Assembly (NCBI GenBank): GCA_965206675.1
Contig: CBDBKL010000007.1
Coordinates: 1 to 64,000, forward strand
Direction of reading: 5' to 3'
Length of the DNA: 64,000 nucleotides
Origin: CBDBKL01 sp965206675
Lineage (GTDB): Bacteria > Bdellovibrionota > Bdellovibrionia > Bdellovibrionales > JAKFYE01
A model generated the notes under the pieces. That model was not told the DNA's origin. It was given only the letters and a program-made list of their open reading frames with translations, and ran no database searches. The stretch's first letter is position 1; the number at the start of each line of letters is the position of its first letter. Below, in pieces: positions 20,063 to 27,602 of this stretch. The position numbers and the translations under genes are program-made.

Positions 20063-20404
20063 ATGGAATCAAAAATACCAACACAAATAAATGGACTTGA
20101 TCAAAACACACTCAATGAAATTGAGTATATTTTTTCCCAATCCGTTAAGGGCATTCATCTTCTCTTTGATAATAAAAAGGTTGCAGATATTTTAAAAAAT
20201 CCAACTGAAGATATTGATTTTTTTACGGCAGAAAATATTAATAAAATACAAACTCTACTGACAGACCTGATCGCTCAAAATACTATTGACGAAAAACTCG
20301 CATTCCTAGACTCACTAACCTCCGAAACTTTCGAACTCCTAGTGCGGACTTATTTTAATATTATAGAGAATACGATTCTAGAATCCACACCCCACATGCA
20401 CTAG
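20063..20404 (+). CDS. Hypothetical small cytosolic protein
   Basis: 113 residues, acidic and helical, without signal peptide or recognisable motif. Ends HMH. The TAGGGGTG stretch upstream may serve as ribosome site. A family-1 palindromic element begins at its stop codon. Coding status is supported by length and composition only. Confidence 0.5.
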   Translation: MESKIPTQINGLDQNTLNEIEYIFSQSVKGIHLLFDNKKVADILKNPTEDIDFFTAENINKIQTLLTDLIAQNTIDEKLAFLDSLTSETFELLVRTYFNIIENTILESTPHMH

Positions 20405-20405
20405 A

Positions 20406-20564
20406 GGACTGTTGAAAAAGCGTTATCTACTTCGTTTAGGACTGTTGAAAAAGTACCATCTACTTCGTTGCAATCACTCAAACCTTCACTCCGACGTAGG
20501 AAAAACTACGCCTGCGTTCGGTTTGAGCTTGAACGCCTCGTATCTGATACCTTTTCAACAGTCC
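20406..20564. repeat. Palindromic intergenic element, family 1 (copy B with extra head)
   Basis: A full 126-bp element (20439-20564, ends GGACTGTTGAAAAAGTA and complement) is preceded by a 33-bp repeat of its own head (20406-20438). It starts immediately after the stop codon at 20404. The same head-plus-element arrangement occurs at 47120. Confidence 0.85.
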
Positions 20565-20603
20565 GTTTAGCTTGTTACATATTTTCTTTTTTATATTTGA
20601 TTG

Positions 20604-20791
20604 GGAATTTTTCTCAGGAGGGTTCAAAAGCTCAGACAGTTCTGAGGGTTCGCAGCTCGTCTCTCCGCCGAAGGCTAAAAGCGACTAGCTGGATAAAGCT
20701 CAATGACTTTGAGCTTAGAACAAACGGTCTTTAACGGAGATACGCCCTGCGCCTCAGAAAACTCGTTTTGAACCCTCCTAATAAAAATTCC
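20604..20791. repeat. Long hairpin element, family 2 (copy F)
   Basis: Outer arms GGAATTTTT...AGGAGGGTTCAAAA and their complement at 20765-20791, and an inner core TTCTGAGGG...CGCAG with GGAGATACGCCCTGCGCCTCAGAA. The core is shared with 58968-59108 and, with altered base pairs, 31250-31425. It lies between two convergent genes. Confidence 0.75.
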
Positions 20792-20946
20792 CTCTGAAAT
20801 GTCCTAAAATAATAAATGCGTCCTCTATCACGATACGCCCTTCGCTCGGGAAGAAAATAACATCCTCACTTCACCTGTTAGAGCTTTTGATGAAAATGAG
20901 TCTATGAAATATCAACGGATTCTAGTTTTCTATAGAGATATAGAGT

Positions 20947-22086
20947 CTACAATGGAAGTTCATTTTGAGAAGAGTTTCCCAGAACTCTCTGGATCTGATT
21001 TTGGCTTATATTGTAATTATCTAAAGGGAGTTTATGTTTTGCTCTAAGTTTTATAGCTTTGTCTGTGAAAAGGGTATTGGTGTCCTTACGAAATCTAAAT
21101 AACTTTTCTCTTTCTTCTTCCAAATTAGATAGTCGATCAATTATGGGTTGGGGGTCTCCTAATTCACAGCCTATCCATCTTCTTTTCTTTAGCTGAGAAA
21201 CTACATATGTAGTTCCACTTCCCCCAAAGGGATCAAAAACAAGATCTTTTTCTTGTGTAGAGATATCTAAAATTCTATCAAGTAGTTTAATACTAAGTTC
21301 ATTAGCATCTCTAGTTTTGTATTTTGAATGTCGAACTGGTGGTATATCAGTCCAAACATCTCGTACATTAACACCATTGGGATTCATTTTTTTCTTATAA
21401 CCACCATAGTCGTTTTGCTCTTTTCCACATCTTACGCAAGTTTTAATGGGTGTTCTTGGCGGAGTAAATCGTGAGGGTTTTTTGCCTTTTATATAATAGA
21501 GTAAAGCATAATGAGAAGGATAGAGTCTATTTGGAATTGGCATAGAAAATGTCATGTCTACAGCAATCCAAGTTCTAAAAGTTAGAATTTTATTTAGAAA
21601 ATTTGAATAGTAGGTAGCCCATTTTGGGATATTATACACATATAGAGATCCTCCTGGCTTCAATTTAGAGACGCAGCCCTCTAACCATGCGTATGACCAT
21701 TCAAGATATTCAGTTTTACTTAAGTTATCGTTATGATCATTATCATATTGTTTTGATAAATTAAACGGAGGATCTGCAAAAATACAATCTATACTTTCAT
21801 TTTCAATTTTATTCAATAGACTAAGACAATCGCCTTGATATAGCTTACCATATCCATTGCTAAAAACTTTTTTAATACCAGTGTTTCGTTTGAAAAATGA
21901 ACTTCTCATTTCCAATAGAGAGTCAGCTTCAGTGATAAGATCTTTTTCAGTATTTACAATTTTTTTTAGAATTTCAGTTGGGATAGCTGATTCGGTCAGT
22001 AGGTATTTGTTTTTTTTCTCTCGGGTGCGTGTGCTTTTTCCTGAACGACTACCCCAATTTTTACTTTTTCCCATTTTTATTGACAA
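20947..22086 (-). CDS. DNA methyltransferase of a type II R-M system (beta class)
   Basis: DPPFNLSKQYDND (motif IV, about residue 105) precedes DPFGGSGTT (motif I, about residue 295), the order of the beta class of N4-cytosine/N6-adenine methyltransferases. A CxxC pair lies between them. I place the start at the TTG at 22086, six bases after AGGAGG; the ATG four codons later is 18 bases from that site, and a longer ATG start at 22176 lacks a ribosome site. The protein should protect the site cut by the neighbour at 22264, which is transcribed divergently. Confidence 0.85.
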   Translation of the reverse strand: MSIKMGKSKNWGSRSGKSTRTREKKNKYLLTESAIPTEILKKIVNTEKDLITEADSLLEMRSSFFKRNTGIKKVFSNGYGKLYQGDCLSLLNKIENESIDCIFADPPFNLSKQYDNDHNDNLSKTEYLEWSYAWLEGCVSKLKPGGSLYVYNIPKWATYYSNFLNKILTFRTWIAVDMTFSMPIPNRLYPSHYALLYYIKGKKPSRFTPPRTPIKTCVRCGKEQNDYGGYKKKMNPNGVNVRDVWTDIPPVRHSKYKTRDANELSIKLLDRILDISTQEKDLVFDPFGGSGTTYVVSQLKKRRWIGCELGDPQPIIDRLSNLEEEREKLFRFRKDTNTLFTDKAIKLRAKHKLPLDNYNISQNQIQRVLGNSSQNELPL

Positions 22087-22263
22087 GTTTTTCCTCCTAA
22101 AAAAATAACCATCTAAAGATAACATATCTAAGACCATATGAAAATTAAATTTAATTTTTGGAAAAGAATGATGCACTTGTATAATTTACTATAATTACTA
22201 GATTATTTTTGAGATCCTATTAGCATCCTTAAGGTTTAACTTAGTTTTTCCGAGAAGGATTTT

Positions 22264-22851
22264 ATGAGAGTAGTAGATGAGATTGTTGTTTTTGGAAAAT
22301 TAAAAAAATCAGCTGATCAAGCTCTTTCAGAAATTAGAACTTCAATTAAGAGAACTAAAATCATTATAAACCCAACACCTAAAGGAAATGGTGTTAATCC
22401 AATTAGGCATCAAATAATAGAGAATTTAAAGAAAATTAAATGGTCTGACGAACATCCCATGGACCTGGCCATGATGCGAAGTAGACCTTTAGATGCTTTT
22501 AAAAGATTTAAAAATTTTAATGTTGGGCTAGAATGGGAAACGGGTAATGTTTCAAGTAGTTTTCGAGCTTTAATGAAACTTATCAAAGGTTTGGATGAAA
22601 ATCAATTGGATTTAGGTGTGCATGTTTTACCTTCAAGAGCGTTTTATAAGTATCTAACTGATAGGGTAGGGAATATTACCGAATTGCTTCCTTATTTAAA
22701 AGTTTTTGGAAAAATCAATATTGATTCAAGAAAAACATTAATGATCATTGTTGTTGAGTATGACGAAATTGATCATAAAGCAAAATTAATTCCAAAGGGT
22801 TTTGATGGCATGTCTCTATCTTGTAGAAAAATATCTAAGAAAAAGAGATAA
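22264..22851 (+). CDS. Probable type II restriction endonuclease, BglII/BamHI-like
   Basis: 195 residues, no signal. The block VGLEWETGNVSSSFRALMKL and the later LDLGVHVLPSRAFYKYLTDR resemble the core of BglII/BstYI-type endonucleases, where E-x-E and a following polar residue bind metal. The assignment also rests on position: it starts 178 bp from, and divergent to, a type II methyltransferase with which it shares an upstream region. Specificity cannot be read from the sequence. Confidence 0.65.
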   Translation: MRVVDEIVVFGKLKKSADQALSEIRTSIKRTKIIINPTPKGNGVNPIRHQIIENLKKIKWSDEHPMDLAMMRSRPLDAFKRFKNFNVGLEWETGNVSSSFRALMKLIKGLDENQLDLGVHVLPSRAFYKYLTDRVGNITELLPYLKVFGKINIDSRKTLMIIVVEYDEIDHKAKLIPKGFDGMSLSCRKISKKKR

Positions 22852-22892
22852 ATCTCTTTATGCTAAGATCTCTTTTTTGAAATCATAAGATT

Positions 22893-25187
22893 TTACATAT
22901 CAACCCAGGTGATACCGTCTTCTCCTCTGTACGAATCTCCGGCGGACCATTTTTTTACATAATGACTTCGAGATAAAAATTGTCGGACAGCCTTTTTAAG
23001 TGCCCCTGTTCCATGCCCATGGATAATTTTTACCCGTGTTTTACCAGATTTCATCGCAACATCTAATTTCTTCTCAAGAAGATCAATGCTTTCAAGTGCT
23101 GTGTGCCCTCTTAAATCAATATCATCCTGAACATAAGAGTCTTCTTGAATATACGAGTTTGTTGCCTTTTGAGGGATATTTGTATTGTTGTGAACACCGT
23201 TTTTTGTGATATCTGTCCAATGAAGCATCAACCTCATTGAACCAGACTGAATAAAAACTTCTCCCTGCGCATTGGGAGTGCTCTGTAAAATAACATGCTG
23301 TCTTAAACTCTTTGAGTATCCTGATTTTCCCGGAGGAAAAAGGCGGGAAAATTCTTCTAAATCAGATATATTTGTATTTTGTTTTCGTTTTAAAACCTTT
23401 GGTATTTTTCTCCTATGATCTGCGATTTTATTTTTTTCAAATCTTTCTTCCTTTATTTCCCTATAGAGCTTTTCAAGCTTTTCCTCAGCTTTAGTTTGTA
23501 GTTTTTTAAGCTCCTCTTCTTTTTCATTTTCAAAATTATCGAGTTTTTCTTGGTATTTCTTTTTTAATTGTTCAAGATTTTTTTTATCTTCTTGTAAAAG
23601 GTGATGCGCTTTTCTTAAGTTTTCATGCTGTTCATTAAGTTCTGATAAAATCTCATGACGCTTTTTTGATGTGGGAGACAATAAATCCATAGCACGTTTT
23701 ATTATAGAGTTTTTAATCCCCACTTTTTCTGCTGTCTTAAAAGCTAAAGATTGTCCGGAAACATTCATAAGGAGTTGATAGGTGGGTGTCGATTTAGCCA
23801 TATCAAAATCCATACTGGCCGTTAGGATAGATGAGTCCTTCCAACCTTCTTTTAAAGGACCAAGATGACTTGTCACAAAAGTATAAGTTTTATTTCTGGA
23901 AAACTCTTCAATAAAACTGCGAGAGAGGGCAACTCCTTCTTCGGGGTCTGTAGAACTGCAAATTTCATCTATAAGTATTAAATGATCTTTGCCTTTAAGT
24001 TCTATGGCCTTATTAAGGGCCGAAAGATGTCCTGCAAAAGTACTAGATTTCATATCTTGTGCATCACCAATAATGGCGTGAACGGTTGTAAAAAAAGGTA
24101 TTTTAGAATCAGCATCGGCTAGTATAGGAAGACCACATCGTGCCATTTGTGCCGCCAGTCCGACTGATTTTAAGAAAATGGTTTTTCCCCCTGCATTGGG
24201 TCCCGAAAGAAGTAAGATGCGTTTATCTTCTGGAAACTCAAAATCATTGGGCACAACATCGTTTTCAGCATTTAAAACAAGAAGAGGATGTTTTACTGAT
24301 TTCAATACAAGAGAATTTTCTGAAAAAGAAAAAGACTGAGAGTTTGTATCTATAGAAAATATAGCCTGTGCAAATCGAACATCAGCTTCAAGCATAGTTT
24401 CATAGGTTTTTTCAATTTTGGGAGAGAGACTTGAAAGGTAATGTGATAACTGAGTGATGAGTCTATGAATCTCATTTGATATCTCTGATTCTGTACGTTT
24501 TAGTGTGTTGTTGAGCTGAATAATACTTTGAGGCTCCATAAACACAGTTTGTTTAGAATGACTTGTATCATGAATAATGCCATCAAAGTCATGTTGCATA
24601 CCGCTTTTAATCGGTAATACCCAGCGTCCCTCTCTATTTGTTACGTATTTATCTTGCAGTAGAGGTTCCATTTTGTGGCGTTTAACTTGTTTATCCAGTT
24701 CTTTACGAATTTGTTCTTCCAGTTGTCTTTTGTTGTTAAAGAGTTTGTGTAGTTTTTCACTGGCCGTAGTTTTTATATCACCAGAGGGTGTGAGTATTTG
24801 ATCTATTGCTGACAGAGGTTCTTGTTCATCAAATATATTATTTATAATTTTCAAAGCCCATGGATTTCCACTCTCTAAAAAATCCCTTAGAGTTATAGAT
24901 TCTATAAGAAACAGCCTAATGTCTTTAATTTCAAGAGGGGCGAGTGTGGCTTGTTTTTTTAAACGGTTTATCCATACAGGATAAAGATCTAAACTTTCCA
25001 TCAGTGGGCGAGTTTTTTCTTTAAGAGTTTCTTTTGCATCAAGGATTTCGTTTAGTAATAATTCTGCGCTTTCAACGTTGGGCTGAGGTTCAAGTCTTTG
25101 TAGTAGGGATTTAGCAGATTCACTAGAGGCTCTATTTTGTAGGTGTTCTTTGAGGACAGTCCAATCTAGATTGTCAATCAGATTCAT
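22893..25187 (-). CDS. mutS2: Endonuclease MutS2
   Basis: 764 residues in the MutS2 order: core/clamp helices, an ATPase with P-loop GPNAGGKTIFLKS (about 330) and ILIDEICSSTDPEEG, a long Lys/Glu coiled coil (about 510-600), and a C-terminal Smr nuclease domain with DLRGHTALES and HGHGTGALK. The mismatch-binding N-terminal domain of MutS is absent, as expected. MutS2 acts on branched DNA or stalled ribosomes and limits homologous recombination, of interest given the recombining repeats nearby. The start overlaps the lnt stop by four bases. Confidence 0.95.
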   Translation of the reverse strand: MNLIDNLDWTVLKEHLQNRASSESAKSLLQRLEPQPNVESAELLLNEILDAKETLKEKTRPLMESLDLYPVWINRLKKQATLAPLEIKDIRLFLIESITLRDFLESGNPWALKIINNIFDEQEPLSAIDQILTPSGDIKTTASEKLHKLFNNKRQLEEQIRKELDKQVKRHKMEPLLQDKYVTNREGRWVLPIKSGMQHDFDGIIHDTSHSKQTVFMEPQSIIQLNNTLKRTESEISNEIHRLITQLSHYLSSLSPKIEKTYETMLEADVRFAQAIFSIDTNSQSFSFSENSLVLKSVKHPLLVLNAENDVVPNDFEFPEDKRILLLSGPNAGGKTIFLKSVGLAAQMARCGLPILADADSKIPFFTTVHAIIGDAQDMKSSTFAGHLSALNKAIELKGKDHLILIDEICSSTDPEEGVALSRSFIEEFSRNKTYTFVTSHLGPLKEGWKDSSILTASMDFDMAKSTPTYQLLMNVSGQSLAFKTAEKVGIKNSIIKRAMDLLSPTSKKRHEILSELNEQHENLRKAHHLLQEDKKNLEQLKKKYQEKLDNFENEKEEELKKLQTKAEEKLEKLYREIKEERFEKNKIADHRRKIPKVLKRKQNTNISDLEEFSRLFPPGKSGYSKSLRQHVILQSTPNAQGEVFIQSGSMRLMLHWTDITKNGVHNNTNIPQKATNSYIQEDSYVQDDIDLRGHTALESIDLLEKKLDVAMKSGKTRVKIIHGHGTGALKKAVRQFLSRSHYVKKWSAGDSYRGEDGITWVDM

Positions 25188-26749
25188 GCATGTTCCTTTT
25201 TATAACTTTTTAAAAATATGAGAGCTAGGCTTAGGAATTCAATAAGTGGAATAAGCCATCCATAATTTAAGAATAGAGTTTTAGGTAAAGTTTTATATTT
25301 GGGGACGGAGAGAATATCACCCCATTCCTCTTGTTGTGGGGAGGCCTTTAGAACGTCTCCTTTGATGTCGGTGACAACACTAATGCCAGTGTTTGTTACG
25401 CGCACAGTGGGGCGTCTAAATTCTACAGTCCGTCCTAGAGTTAAGTAGAGATGTTGATAGGGTTCAAAAGTGTGACCGAACCATGAATCATTGGAGACGT
25501 TTAAGTAAAATTCAGCTCCCTTTTGTGTTAATTCACGAGAAAACCAGGGAAAAAGTCCCTCATAACAAATTTGAATTCCAAATGTATTGTTTTGACTGGA
25601 AAATGTTTTTGGCCCTTCTCCGCGCCCAAAGTTTCCAATCGTAGGGACAAGTTTTTTTAGAAAAGGAAAGGTGTCAGATCCTGGAAAAAATTCCCCAAAG
25701 GCTAGTAAGATGCTCTTTCTATAGATATTTGTTACTGTACCGTCTGGATGAAACTGAAAAAAGCCGTTGTAATGAACTTTCTTTGTGGAATCCACTGATG
25801 GAGCTCCTATAAGAAATTCTTTGTTTGTTTTTTTCACATAATTAATAAAATCTCTCTGTAATCTGTACCTATCAAATATGGCATCTAAAGGTACTGGAAA
25901 GGCTGCTTCTGGCCAAACAATGTAGTCTATATCCTTATGTTGAGCTAAGAATGCATCAGTCTGTTGTATATATTTATTAAACACATCTCGTTTATAAGTG
26001 TATTTTCTTTTTGCATAGTATTTTTCAAAATTACCAATGTTGAATTGCATGGCTGCAATGCGAACGTCTCCCGATTTTTCAGGAAGCCGTTGCTCTAGAA
26101 AAAACCCTATCAGATTGACTGTACAAAAAGTAAAGGCAGCAAGTTTTATATAGTATTTTAATTGCGGTCTCTGCTTTCGATGGAGATAGATCAGTAAAAT
26201 CAATCCATTGATAAGAAATGTGATTGTACTTAACCCTCTAAAACCAATCCATTCTGCAGCTTGTGCTCCAGGCAAATCAGCCCAAAGCCAAGCATATCCT
26301 AAGTTCCATGGAAAGATCTGTGGAATGAATCGCTCTAACAGTGCTGTAAAGAGAACGAGAGTCATAATACTTGCTGGACGTGGTAGCTTTCTTCCAAATT
26401 TCCACCACAACAATCCAGCTAAGGGATATTGAAGATTGGCATGTGCACAGAACCCTATCAGTATAAGAAAGCTTAAAGACCAATGGAGATGGCCAAATTC
26501 CTTAGCCACTAAGGCCACCCAATGGAATCCAATAAAGCCAATGGCAAATTGAGCACACCATCCGGAGAGTAAGATAAATTTGAGTTTTTTAGTTTTAAGC
26601 CAGTAGTTCCACAGAGGGACAAGTGCAAATAAAAGAGCCCAGGGAGGAAAGGGAATATGACTTGTTATTAACATAACTCCCGAAAGTGTTCCGTAGAAAA
26701 ACCAGTCGGGAATTTTTTTGATTGCAAATTGCATATCCTCTTTTAACAT
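25184..26749 (-). CDS. lnt: Apolipoprotein N-acyltransferase
   Basis: N-terminal half with about seven membrane helices, then a nitrilase-type periplasmic domain with the catalytic Glu (VWPEAAFP), Lys (YRKSILLAFGEFFPG) and Cys (GIQICYEGLFP) in the family contexts. It transfers the third acyl chain to lipoproteins in the inner membrane, needed by the many lipoproteins here. Start at the ATG at 26749; the longer frame to 26830 would overlap the divergent gene. The ATG at 26734 is an alternative. Translationally coupled to mutS2. Confidence 0.93.
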   Translation of the reverse strand: MLKEDMQFAIKKIPDWFFYGTLSGVMLITSHIPFPPWALLFALVPLWNYWLKTKKLKFILLSGWCAQFAIGFIGFHWVALVAKEFGHLHWSLSFLILIGFCAHANLQYPLAGLLWWKFGRKLPRPASIMTLVLFTALLERFIPQIFPWNLGYAWLWADLPGAQAAEWIGFRGLSTITFLINGLILLIYLHRKQRPQLKYYIKLAAFTFCTVNLIGFFLEQRLPEKSGDVRIAAMQFNIGNFEKYYAKRKYTYKRDVFNKYIQQTDAFLAQHKDIDYIVWPEAAFPVPLDAIFDRYRLQRDFINYVKKTNKEFLIGAPSVDSTKKVHYNGFFQFHPDGTVTNIYRKSILLAFGEFFPGSDTFPFLKKLVPTIGNFGRGEGPKTFSSQNNTFGIQICYEGLFPWFSRELTQKGAEFYLNVSNDSWFGHTFEPYQHLYLTLGRTVEFRRPTVRVTNTGISVVTDIKGDVLKASPQQEEWGDILSVPKYKTLPKTLFLNYGWLIPLIEFLSLALIFLKSYKKEHA

Positions 26750-26755
26750 GAAAGT

Positions 26756-27490
26756 ATGACAGAAGGTATTCGGTTTCGGTGTCCAAAGTGTGAGAAGTTG
26801 TATAGATATAGGTACCAAGATACTGACCAAAGTGCGTATTTGGGTCGTATTCCCTTCCTATGTCGTCATTGCCATTCAAAATTTGTAGTGGAAAATTCCT
26901 TTACACAAACAAAAGAGGCCCCGGCAGTTCTAATTGATGAGAGCGTTGCGTCAACTTCTGAGAAGGAAAAAAGGACTTTTCCTTGTCCAAAGTGTTGTTA
27001 TCAGAACGAAAATGGAAGTTTAGAATGTTTGAAATGTGGTGTTGTGTTTCAAAAACTTGAAGAAAAGAACTCTGAAGTCATAAAGGTTGAGGGTTCCAAA
27101 ACTCTCAAAGAGGCGTGGGGGCGTGTTTTAGAAAGTTATGAGAACATGAAGGTTCATGAAGAGTTTGTACAACTTGCCTTACAAGATGAGAATCTGCCTT
27201 TTGCGAGTTCACAGTATAGAAAGATGTTAAATGTGCGTCCTGCCGATAGTATTGCGAAAAAAATGATGGATCGAATGACTTCTTTGGCTATGGCTAATCT
27301 TATACCCTCTCAAGTAGCGGAGGAAAAAAAACTTCCCAAAGTACCCATGGTGTTTATTGGGATCGCTGTGACGTTAATCATTATGGGACTTCTTTTACCA
27401 CCATTGAGTCAGGCGATCAGTGCTGGAGTGGCTATGCTCGTGCTCAGTATTGGCGGCTGGGCTGTAATGAATAGAAGAACGAGCTACTAG
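26756..27490 (+). CDS. Zinc-ribbon membrane protein
   Basis: Two zinc-ribbon-like Cys clusters: CPKC...CRHC within residues 9-38 (MJ0042 type) and CPKC...CLKC at about 78-98. A helical middle part and two C-terminal hydrophobic segments (VFIGIAVTLIIMGLLLPP and AISAGVAMLVLSIGG) follow. Inner-membrane protein of unknown function. The ATG is only seven bases from the divergent lnt start, so the two probably share a compact promoter. Confidence 0.7.
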   Translation: MTEGIRFRCPKCEKLYRYRYQDTDQSAYLGRIPFLCRHCHSKFVVENSFTQTKEAPAVLIDESVASTSEKEKRTFPCPKCCYQNENGSLECLKCGVVFQKLEEKNSEVIKVEGSKTLKEAWGRVLESYENMKVHEEFVQLALQDENLPFASSQYRKMLNVRPADSIAKKMMDRMTSLAMANLIPSQVAEEKKLPKVPMVFIGIAVTLIIMGLLLPPLSQAISAGVAMLVLSIGGWAVMNRRTSY

Positions 27491-27602
27491 TAGTATTTTT
27501 CTATGTGATAAAACAGTGGAGTAAATAAAATTGGTCAACGCCTTTTGTCAATTGAGTAAATATGCAATAAAAGTGAATAGTTAAAAAATCTTAAGGATAT
27601 GT

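Noticed and set aside
19881..20090. Small plus-strand open frame before the 113-residue gene
   Set aside because: Composition unlike a protein, no ribosome site, and it overlaps the start of the next gene.
20604..20791. Insertion sequence
   Set aside because: No transposase frame and no target-site duplication; the stretch is a hairpin element shared with two other loci.
22842..22877. Rho-independent terminator after the endonuclease gene (AAAGAGA-TAAA-TCTCTTT)
   Set aside because: The A/T-rich stem is weak and the T run begins about ten bases too far downstream.
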